A stretch of DNA of 64,000 nucleotides, taken from NCBI GenBank assembly GCA_016987375.1, contig PJRA01000005.1, positions 1,769,776 through 1,833,775 on the forward strand, read 5' to 3'. Origin of the DNA: Brachionus koreanus (taxonomy: Eukaryota; Rotifera; Eurotatoria; Ploima; Brachionidae). Position numbers and translations under genes: made by a program. Under the pieces are notes generated by a model. That model ran no database searches. It had not been told where the DNA came from and saw nothing but the letters and a program-made list of their open reading frames with translations. Shown one piece after another: positions 33,681 to 42,123 of this stretch (its first letter is position 1; every line of letters starts with the position of its first letter).

Positions 33681-35729
33681 ATGGAAGAAATATTAGACAT
33701 TGATACCTCGCTTGTGTCCGATTTTCGCAGTCTTACTATTCAAGATGATTGCTATCGTTATTTTATTCCCTATTTTCCATTTAAAGAATTAACTCAAAAA
33801 AATAATGGTGATCAATTAGAATCCAAATTCTATTTAGAAATATTCAGATTGCTTAAACTCGATAAGCTTAATCGCCAAGATTATTTAGTTTTTGCTGGAA
33901 TAGATTTGTTTAATGATCAACAATCAATGTGTGATGCATGTATTTTTTTTAAAGATAAACAATATTTAATTGAAATTAAATCAGAAAGTCGAGAAAAAAA
34001 GCATCCTAAAATATCATCAGATCAACTACAGAACTTTATCGATTTGTTTGGAAGAACGCAAGAGATTGAAATGATGGTTTTTAGTGGAATTCAGTGTGGA
34101 GCGCAATCTAATATAGTGGATTTTTTAAAAAATAATTGTAAAATTAAAAGAAATATAGAATTACCTGGGGAATCAAAGAAGAGAGAAGAAATTGAAATGT
34201 CTCTAATGAAAAAATTTTTCGAATTTACTAAATGTAAAACTTTAGATGAAGCTTTTGATAAATTACTTATGGACAGAACATATAGAATGGTAAAAAAAAA
34301 TATTTATGAAGTAGAAAAAAAGAAGCATTGTATTTTAGCGGGACCAGCTGGAAGTGGTAAAACTTATACTCTAATCAAATTCTTTGAAAAAACTATCGAT
34401 GAAGCTAGGAAATCTACCAGCGATAGACATCTGTTTATTTTAAATGGTCCTCCAACGTTTATTAACAGAATCAAGAAATATGAAGATGTAAAATTTCTTC
34501 AGTTTAGATTTTCTCGAAATGGGATAGATCAAGAAAACACTTTATATAATTATGCCACTGAAACATATTCTGGAGGTTATAAAATAAATGAAAAATTGGA
34601 AAATGATCGCATTGAAATTATACGCTTACTTAAATCAAAAAAAAATCTAAACATTTTTTTTGATAAAAAAAAGAATGTTGACAATGAAAATCCCAATAAA
34701 TTCAAAAATATAGTTATAACTTCAGATTCAACTAATCCCGTAAATCTTCTAGTTGATTTAGAAAAATTTACTGACATACTAAAAAATCGAAAAATAATCG
34801 TACTATTTGATGATCCAATGAGCTGTCTTAACCAAACAAAAAGCCTTAATTTTCAGTCCGAATGTTTTCCTCCCGATAGAATAAAATTTTTTGTAATGTC
34901 AATGGATTTACATCAATTCTACTGTATTAATATAAATGATAATTTGGGAAAAAAGGAAATTATACCACACTTGAACCTAGATTTAAATGTTGTTTTTCTT
35001 ACAGATATTTGGCGTTATTCTAGAAAAATTTATATTTTGATCGAAAAATTTTACAGATATTTATTATCTGTTGAAAGAAAAAATCTTGATAAAAATTTTC
35101 AATGCTTTTGGTGTTTTTATAGTGAAATTTTAATTTGTTCAAGTCAAAAAATACCAAGACATATTGAAGATCCAAAGTCTAATAACTTTAAAATCAATCT
35201 AAAAGATAACTTCATTAGCTTGTGGGAAAAATTGATCAATGCTTCAGTTGAATTTAATTTTGGTTTTCGCGAATTATATGGTGAATATGAGGATGGTTCT
35301 GTTCAAATTCAGTCTTATAAATCGAATGATGATCTTAAGAATATATTAAAAGAGTTTAAAGAATCATTTGGAGATGATTTCCATGTCATAATTGATGGAA
35401 ATAATCATTTGTATAATCATAATAAGAGCATATATAAACAAGAGCATGAAGATTTAAGGAAAATAATACAAGAAATCAAAATAAATTATAATGATCTTTA
35501 CAAAATACAGGATTCAGATAAAAGCTACAGTCGAAAACTTTACTCTAAAGAATTCAAACGATTAGTTTATATATTTCCGCATGATATTAGAATTTTGGAT
35601 AATGATGGCGCAATTTGGCGTCTTGATTGTTACTTTGGGATGTCGAGGGCAACTATCGAGTTAAAAATTCTTTTTAAACCATGCCAAAACCAAAATTGTT
35701 CAAAAACTGTTAAAGATATTAAGCTATAA
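33681..35729 (+). CDS. predicted nuclease-helicase: PD-(D/E)XK-like segment fused to SF1-type NTPase
   Basis: A 682-codon frame, uninterrupted in very AT-rich DNA, with a good start context (AAAATGG). An AG acceptor-like site at 33672-33673 may mark a 5'-UTR intron. Residues about 43-125 show a PD-(D/E)XK-like order: Glu-47, Asp-85, Glu-98-Ile-Lys-100, then Gln-115 and Gln-117. Residues 220-228 (AGPAGSGKT) are a Walker A motif and 371-379 (KIIVLFDDP) a Walker B. SMDLHQ (407-412) resembles SF1 motif III, IWRYSRKI (443-450) motif IV, and GMSRATIELKIL (653-664) motif VI. Nuclease-plus-SF1 fusions occur among bacterial NERD-helicases and Schlafen-like or DUF2075-like NTPases; I cannot place this one. 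Function is unknown; nucleic-acid processing or defence is inference. Direct repeats flank the gene. Confidence 0.75.
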   Translation: MEEILDIDTSLVSDFRSLTIQDDCYRYFIPYFPFKELTQKNNGDQLESKFYLEIFRLLKLDKLNRQDYLVFAGIDLFNDQQSMCDACIFFKDKQYLIEIKSESREKKHPKISSDQLQNFIDLFGRTQEIEMMVFSGIQCGAQSNIVDFLKNNCKIKRNIELPGESKKREEIEMSLMKKFFEFTKCKTLDEAFDKLLMDRTYRMVKKNIYEVEKKKHCILAGPAGSGKTYTLIKFFEKTIDEARKSTSDRHLFILNGPPTFINRIKKYEDVKFLQFRFSRNGIDQENTLYNYATETYSGGYKINEKLENDRIEIIRLLKSKKNLNIFFDKKKNVDNENPNKFKNIVITSDSTNPVNLLVDLEKFTDILKNRKIIVLFDDPMSCLNQTKSLNFQSECFPPDRIKFFVMSMDLHQFYCININDNLGKKEIIPHLNLDLNVVFLTDIWRYSRKIYILIEKFYRYLLSVERKNLDKNFQCFWCFYSEILICSSQKIPRHIEDPKSNNFKINLKDNFISLWEKLINASVEFNFGFRELYGEYEDGSVQIQSYKSNDDLKNILKEFKESFGDDFHVIIDGNNHLYNHNKSIYKQEHEDLRKIIQEIKINYNDLYKIQDSDKSYSRKLYSKEFKRLVYIFPHDIRILDNDGAIWRLDCYFGMSRATIELKILFKPCQNQNCSKTVKDIKL

Positions 35730-35858
35730 ATTGTCAAAAAAGTCATTCAATTGATTAATCTCTCAATAAAAGAAGATATATCAATTCATAATAAATTTAT
35801 TGATCAAATAAATAAAATTAAAAATATTCAATTTTTGTCCGGAATATTTAATGCATAA
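35730..35858 (+). other. in-frame open extension after the nuclease-helicase stop
   Basis: After TAA at 35727-35729 the same frame continues for 42 sense codons to the next TAA (35856-35858) with Lys/Ile/Asn-rich helical-looking sequence. The first stop comes soon after motif VI, so it may be genuine. The extension could be a former C-terminus cut by a nonsense change, or chance. Confidence 0.3.
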
Positions 35859-35909
35859 CAATAATCTCAATATTTTAATAAATCATAAAATAAATTTTAT
35901 AATAATAAT

Positions 35910-36112
35910 NNNNNNNNNNNNNNNNNNNNNNNNNNNNNNNNNNNNNNNNNNNNNNNNNNNNNNNNNNNNNNNNNNNNNNNNNNNNNNNNNNNNNNNNNNN
36001 NNNNNNNNNNNNNNNNNNNNNNNNNNNNNNNNNNNNNNNNNNNNNNNNNNNNNNNNNNNNNNNNNNNNNNNNNNNNNNNNNNNNNNNNNNNNNNNNNNNN
36101 NNNNNNNNNNNN
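35910..36112. other. assembly gap (203 N)
   Basis: Run of N. It separates the 3' flank of the nuclease-helicase gene from repeat copy B and truncates a tRNA-like sequence at its right edge. Confidence 0.99.
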
Positions 36113-36155
36113 TCTGCTTGCATGACTAACACACAAACCACTCGGCTATACGGGC
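36113..36155 (-). repeat. tRNA-like 5' half next to the gap
   Basis: The minus strand begins GCCCGTATAGCCGAGTGG, a perfect A-box (TAGCCGAGTGG) in tRNA position. It continues as a D-arm and the beginning of an anticodon arm before the assembly gap. It could be a tRNA gene, a tRNA pseudogene or the head of a second SINE; the missing 3' half decides. Confidence 0.5.
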
Positions 36156-36181
36156 TAATAATAATAATAATAAAGTTTAGT

Positions 36182-36774
36182 TCAGTCAGTTAGCTTTAAT
36201 TAAAGTTAATAAAAAAAAACTACAGCCAAATTTGTTCAAATTTTAATTTTAATTATGCAAAATTAATATTTAGTTCTTGTTTAAATTTTTTTAAAATGGC
36301 TTTAGATAATTGATTTGTAAAATTAAAAATTATGATACCAACATAGCCTAAATGAGTTAAAAAAAGAATTCTTTTAATTCTTAAAGAAAAAAGCTGGATT
36401 GCGCAAGTGGTTTTCTTTTGGGATTTGAAAGGAGTTTTTCTCTAAAACGTTTCATCGAAGTAACCACTTTGCTATGCCAACTTGATATTTTGAAACTTTA
36501 ATTTTAAATTTTAATTATTTACTGCTGTTGTTGTTGTTGTGAAATTAAAATGCTTTTTCGCACAGTTACCTGGAATAATTTTCAAAAAAAATCAAACTTT
36601 TAATCACTAATTTAGGAGTAGTAGTAGTACTATAAAGATTCTAGTTTCTAATTAGTTTCACACTTAGTCGCCTACTATAACACCACTTTAATGGTCATTA
36701 TTTGAGTTTATTCGTAGTTTTCAGAATTCTTATTCTTTTATAAGCTAAAAATGCGATGCCTAAATATGAATTTC
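36182..36774 (+). repeat. dispersed repeat, copy B (with nested insert)
   Basis: Matches 32921-33300 on both sides of an insertion of about 250 bp (about 36388-36640). The insert contains the SINE-like copy at 36393-36481, a GTT microsatellite and an end reading ACTTTTAATCACTAATTTAG. The nested order shows that the SINE-like element arrived after the host repeat had spread. Confidence 0.8.
36393..36481 (-). mobile_element. tRNA-derived SINE-like repeat, copy 2
   Basis: 89 bp corresponding to 28457-28545 in the opposite orientation and to 39961-40049 in the same orientation. Copies 2 and 3 also share the sequence to the right, including a (GTT)n tract and the ACTTTTAATCA-AATTTAG end. Confidence 0.65.
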
Positions 36775-36784
36775 TATTTATTTT

Positions 36785-37860
36785 TATTTATTTGTTTACT
36801 GTACCGAGCTAGAGCTCCTTCAGAATAAAGTAAAAAAAATTAAAAAAAAATTTAAATAGAGTTAGAAATAGAGTAACAAAATAAGAAATAAAAATAAAGT
36901 ATCAGCTAAAAAAAATGAAAGAAAGTTTAAAAGATATGGGTTGTTACATGTGACAGAAGTTTACATAGTTGAAGCATCATGAAAAAAAGAGGAAATAGTA
37001 GCAATTACACAATTGAGTAGGGTATTTAATATATCTTGATTCGAAGCCTTGTTTGTATTCATCTACTAGTCTGACAACCAATGGAATAGAATGACTCAGT
37101 CTTGTCCCAACATATCTCTCACTTAACTTAAAAAGCCGATTCGATACTGTTAGTAATTTAAGCTTATTATAAGCCTCATGATGCAACATGTTGGAGGGAG
37201 TATAATATTTTAGCTTAAAGATAGATTTGATTGTTTTGTTTTGAATTGCTTGTAGTTTTTTGATATTATTTTCTGAAAATGAATTCAAGCTTAATAATAT
37301 TTAAACGTTTTATTGCAGCGTTCTTTAATTTCGTCTACCAGTATATTAAAGTTTAACTTGGAATCAAATTTAATCCAAAGAAACTTGATTTCTTTTTGGC
37401 TCACTATTCTGTTTTCATAAATTTTTAAGTTTAGATTTCCACTCTCTTTTTTGTACCTAGAAAATATTACATAACACGACTTTTCAACTGATATCTTCAT
37501 TTTCTATTTAATAAGCCATTGTTCTAGTTCGTTGGTTTATTTATTTATCTTATTTTCAAGGTTCCCCTTTTTGTTATAAATGAAGAATATAACTAGATCA
37601 TCTGGAAAAAGCAGAGAGTATTCATTAATTGTTTTGTTTCTTTTGGGGATGTCATTAACATATATACTAAATAAAATAGGACTGATTACTGAGCCTTGAG
37701 GAACACCTGCAGTTATTTGGTATTCTTCAGTCAGGTTATCATTCACATTAACCTTAAATGTCCTAGAGCCTAAAAATTATCTAATCCAGTTAGTCAAGTA
37801 ATGAGGTGGATTCATTTTAGATTAATTTCTAAACAGATGGTTAAAGTTTTATTACATGAA
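36785..37860 (-). mobile_element. degenerate non-LTR retrotransposon (jockey/CR1-like) 3' half
   Basis: Three minus-strand frames carry consecutive parts of a reverse transcriptase with frameshifts or stops between them. 37537-37746 has GVPQGSVISPILFSIYVNDI and a catalytic-box relic FPDD, where functional copies have ADD. 37291-37500 has VEKSCYVIFS. 36977-37288 has LQAIQNKTIKSIFKL and a C-terminal helix. Upstream, 37747-37835 reads LTNWIR then a stop then FLGSRTFKV. The AT-rich 3' tail runs to about 36785. The element is dead and 5'-truncated. Confidence 0.85.
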
Positions 37861-38984
37861 AGATTTGTCAAATGAAAAGAATAAAATAAGTAAAACAAAT
37901 TTGTAACCTAAAAAATTCACAATCAATAGCACATGTGGATAAAATTAGAATGAAGATTACCAAAAACTATTAATACCCAATGAATAATATCAGTAAGATA
38001 AGAATTAGACCAAAGTCCATTTTCGAATTTATTGAACTGATTTGAAAGTTGTCCGTAAATTTACTCCAAGGATCTTGTTTACAAATCAACATTTAAGTTT
38101 AAAATTAGTGTGACAATTTTATTAAATAAAAAAGATCATTGATTTTAGCACCATAAAATAATTCAGATAAGCTTTATCGATTAAATTAATTGATTTAATT
38201 GTTTCTTAGAATCGAACAGCCAAAGCTTCTAAGAATAGTTGAGAGACTATTATGATGTATAGATTTGATCTGGTTACTGATGTGTTTGATTTAATACGGC
38301 AGGTAATAAGTATCATTTTTGTTAATTTAAGCTGTTTTATTTTAAATTTGATCCTTTAGTTAAAAATGAATTCTTATAATAATTTTAACTCTTCAGTGTT
38401 CATCAGATAATATTTTTAAAATTCGGAGTTCTTATTTCAAAATCCGTCAATTTTAGAAGATATTTTTTTTTTTTAATTTACAGACTATACAAACGATACA
38501 AACTCGAGTATTTTGACATTAAAAAAATTTTTATAATAAATTTGAAATCAATGATAATTTAATTTATTTCAATTAGTGAAAATTTAGATACTTTATTAAA
38601 TTTTTTTAAACCACATTGCAAGTACTAACTTAAAGTTAAATATCATAGGTTTTTGTATTTTCTTATTTTTTCCTATAAGAGACAAAAAAAAATTAAAGTA
38701 GTATATTTTTTTATAGCTTACAAAATGTTAGTTTAGATCATAAAAAAAACTAAATTCAAATAGTAATGATTTTGCGTTATTTTTTAAAATTCAATTTTTA
38801 GTCAAAAATATCAAAAACGGTTTGAATATGAAATGGAGTAAGATAAAGAAATTTTTTGATAAAAATGAATTCCTCATACAAAAAAACATAATAATATAGA
38901 AAAAAAAATTTGTCAAAAAAAGGTCCATTAATCAATAAACTGAACCTTACTTTACTAAAAAAGTGCTATTATTAAAAAAGTAAT
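37861..38984. other. mobile-element-derived or intergenic DNA
   Basis: Near 37930-38050 the minus strand again reads like a reverse-transcriptase fragment (LWSNSYLTDIIHWVL), so this may be part of the neighbouring retrotransposons. The rest is AT-rich without recognisable sequence. Confidence 0.35.
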
Positions 38985-39665
38985 TCCTATATTAGAAAAG
39001 TAATTCCTCTCGGATTGTCGAAAACAATTTTGTCATCTTTCTTTGGAAATTAGACAACCAAGCCTTTTGACAAATCTTCTGGAATTTGCTCATGAGACCA
39101 TACTTTTCTGACAGGTTTTATAATATATCTACAGAGATTCCTAGATCTGCCTTCAACATTTCAGGCGAAATGTTGTGAATACCAGGGGCTTTTAGAGTCT
39201 AACAGCTGTAAATATCTCTTTCTTCTTTGGTTCTTGGGTATCAATCTTAAGATCTGTACAAGCAAGTTCAGGATATATACACTCTCGATATTTTAGTATA
39301 TTTAGAACTTTTTTAAAGTGTTATACCAATCTTTGCGCCTGTTCTCTTTCTGTTATTTAGACACGCCCTTCTTTATCCTTGACCAGTGATGTTCTACAAT
39401 ATGAAAGACTACATATCTTGTTAGTGATCCAATGTAATGTGTGTAGGTCACCTCTATTACTAACAATTTCCGCTTCACTTGAACATTGGTTGATAAATTT
39501 TCTTTTATTCCGTCTAACTTTCTTTTTTACAAAAACATTCTTTGTTTTGTTTGATGATTCAAGCTTTTCACACATTCTTTCAGATTTCATTTGCAGTACT
39601 TTGGCTTTGATTTCAGCTCTTTCTGTTATATATGCCGATGTTGCTTTTGATAACTTAACATAACC
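38985..39665 (-). mobile_element. degenerate RTE-type non-LTR retrotransposon fragment
   Basis: The minus strand encodes the linker before the reverse transcriptase (LHWITNKICSLSYCRTSLVKD, then KEGRV) at 39357-39590. Continuing down to 38985 it reads a broken start of the RT domain: KAPGIHNI, PEMLKAD, WSHEQIPEDLSKGLVV, FPKKDDKIVFDNPRGIT. Several stops and frameshifts occur. The pattern is that of RTE/BovB-like elements and is a different family from the element at 36785-37860. Confidence 0.75.
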
Positions 39666-39846
39666 GAGAATTTCTTATGCAGTAATGTGGCTGCTGAAGT
39701 TATAAATAAAGAGGAAAGAGTAAATGACAACTCAAATCTGATTTTAAAAGGCTTAGTCTTGATTCTAGGCAGCAACAAGAATTAAAAATAGATTAAGCGG
39801 CATAAATGTTGCGAAAATGGTAATGTTGTAGAAATCAAAGAATTCG

Positions 39847-40176
39847 CTAAATTAGTGATTAAAAGTCTGATTTTTATTGAAAATTAAAAAAATAAAAAAA
39901 GCCCAAAATATTTTAAATTTCCAATAAATTAATAAATAACTGTGTTTCTTTAACCAAAAAGCTGGATTGCGCAAGTGGTTTTCTTTTGGGATTTGAAAGG
40001 AGTTTTTATCATAAACGTTTCATCGAAGTAACCACTTTGCTATGCCAACTTGATATTTTGAAACTTTAATTTTTATTTTTGTTGTTGTTGTTGTTGTTGT
40101 GAAATTTAAATATTTCTTCAAAATGTTACCTGGAAAAATTTTAAAAAAAAATCCAACTTTTAATCAATAATTTAGC
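39847..40176. mobile_element. 330-bp element with inverted ends and a tRNA-like core
   Basis: The left end (CTAAATTAGTGATTAAAAG, 39847-39877) is matched in inverted form by the right end (40146-40176). Between them lie the SINE-like copy 3 and a (GTT)n tract. No convincing target-site duplication was found. Copy B at 36.4-36.6 kb shares the right half. It may be a non-autonomous DNA element that captured a tRNA-like sequence, or a SINE with a palindromic body. Confidence 0.55.
39961..40049 (-). mobile_element. tRNA-derived SINE-like repeat, copy 3
   Basis: 89 bp nearly identical to 36393-36481 (a few differences around 40008-40014). The minus strand carries the A-box TAGCAAAGTGG. Confidence 0.65.
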
Positions 40177-40849
40177 TGTAAATGAGGGCGTATAACTGCT
40201 GTCAGATATTCGAAAATATGTCTTTTTTGGCAACAGATAAATTTTTTAGAACTTTTTTTATTCCTTATTTTGATTATTCTCTCTATAATTTTCTAAATTC
40301 AAGAGTCTTGCATACTAAGGCCAGCTAGTAATGATCATTTTTGTAAATTTTAGCTGTTAAGTTTTAATTTTTTCATTAAAAATCCCTTGATTAAAATTAA
40401 ATGTATTTAATATATTCAGTACTCTTCAGTATTTTACAGGGAATATTTTTTAGATTTTATTCATTCACAGTTTCTTAATTTTAGACTTCCATTATTTTAG
40501 CAGAGCAACTAAAAACAAACTCAATGTGAAATGTGCTTAATGAAATGAGAAACAAAGATCACTCTATTGAACCTGCTTAACAGCGCAAATATTGTTTTAC
40601 AATTAGTAGATAATTTTTCTCCGAATCTATTCATAAAATAATAACGAATAGGGTAACTATTAATGGAAATAAAAACTATGAAAAAAAAGAGCTCTGAAAG
40701 ATTAGTTGTGTAGAAAAATCTAAAAAATTTTATCATAAAATAGTTACAATTACAAAATGATTCTTAATAATAAAAATAATGAAACTAATAAGCTACAGCA
40801 GACTAACTACGGTAGCTGTTTGGTTTTAGCATAAACTTTTAAAATGATA
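40177..40849. other. AT-rich DNA between mobile elements
   Basis: No feature recognised. A 71-codon minus frame (40521-40736) is Phe/Ile-rich and looks like a chance frame. Confidence 0.4.
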
Positions 40850-41510
40850 AAATATGTTAATAGAAAAAATTAATTATTTTAGTTTCGAATATATATCTAG
40901 TTTGTTTTTGAATTCATTTTTGGATTTTGCATTAGCAACTTCAACTGGTAATTTGTTCCACTCGCCTACCACTCGATTTGTCTTTTTTTTTCTTGTCAGT
41001 TTTTTGGTCAGTCTTCTTGGATGTCCTCGGATTCCTTTCAGCTGAACCATAAGATGAGAGTGCCTGGCTTTTAATGTACGGATTATGTAGATGAGTTTTA
41101 CTTAGACCGTTCATTATCTTGAAGGCCTCCACGTTCGCGTCTTGTCTTATTAGTATTGTTAGTTCGAATCTTGTAAGTCTTTCTTCAGAATTTAAATTTT
41201 TTAAGCCAAATACTAATTTTGTTGATCATCTTTGTACTTGTTCCAGGATTTTTGAGTCTCTTTTGGTATAGGGGCTCGAAACGTACAACTGTTTGAATAT
41301 ATTTGAAGCACCAGCATTTAAAGGCTTGCTTTAATTGACCTAGAACTGCGTGGCTTTGTTAGCAGTTTGTGTCGTGTCCATTTCATGTCAATGTCTGTTT
41401 GCAACTGTTCAACGTTGATTAAGCTTGTTGCAGTGTTTGGTATGTCGCTTATAATTTACGAAAATAAGAGAGCCAAGTAAAGATCCTTGCGGGACATCAC
41501 ATTCTTAGTT
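40850..41510 (-). mobile_element. degenerate CR1/jockey-like retrotransposon fragment
   Basis: From right to left the minus strand encodes DVPQGSLLG and a broken IND-like motif (about 41440-41505), then a region resembling LEQVQRR, then EERLTRFELTILIRR and VEAFKIMNGLSKTH (40941-41132), the usual C-terminal region of this clade. Multiple stops and frameshifts interrupt it. It cannot be joined to the 36785-37860 copy because both contain the PQGS region. Confidence 0.75.
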
Positions 41511-41964
41511 TGAAGAAATTCTCAATTTTTAATTAATAAAAATTATACAAGATGAAAAAATTAATTAATTAAAACATATACCACTATCAAAATTTTTTCA
41601 ATATTTGCTTTTAATTTAAAAATTTTTATTAAATAAGAATAACTAAATGGCAAAATTTTATCACAGTTCAACACTTTATTTCACTTTATTATATAGGTAT
41701 CAAACATTAACCCAATCCAGATTGATCTAGAGTTTATTTGAACAATTTTTTATTGATTTTTAATTTATTTTATTTAAAAAAAAAGAAAGTGAAACTTTAA
41801 AAGTTGAAAATTAGAATGAAAAGATGCCCAATTTTGGGACTTTTTAATAATCTAGATAATTTTTAGATAGCTAAATAAGATAAAAAAGTATGCATTTGAA
41901 GAAGTATAAATAAGCTCAAAAAAAATTAAATAAAAACATCTATTTATGTAAATAAAAAACTAAA
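41511..41964. other. 3' flank of the giant EGF gene
   Basis: AT-rich DNA immediately after the stop codon (minus strand); expected to hold its 3' untranslated region. Nothing else seen. Confidence 0.4.
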
Positions 41965-42123
41965 CTAGTGCCTATTTTCGTAGACATATTGGGTTGTCGA
42001 TGTTGATGATCTAGGTCTGTATCTTGTGACATTTCTTTTGACTAAAGCAGCTATAACAACACCCAGGAGACCTACTACACAAACTGCTCCTATCACTGAG
42101 CCGGCAATAATGGCAATATTATT
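41965..42123 (-). other. transmembrane and cytoplasmic exon of the giant protein
   Basis: Fifty-two codons and the stop encode [20 protein letters not shown] and VIAALV, a single membrane helix. The tail then has KR at the membrane border and 25 residues ending YVYENRH. No PDZ-binding or clear endocytic motif beyond the Tyr residues is visible. Confidence 0.92.

Noticed and set aside
33681..35729. Reading the nuclease-helicase frame as a bacterial contaminant contig
   Set aside because: It sits in the same AT-rich contig between animal genes and animal-type repeats, with matching composition; only the 203-N gap to its right leaves slight doubt about the join.
35851..36141. Frames running through the N run
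   Set aside because: They exist only because N codons are not read as stops.
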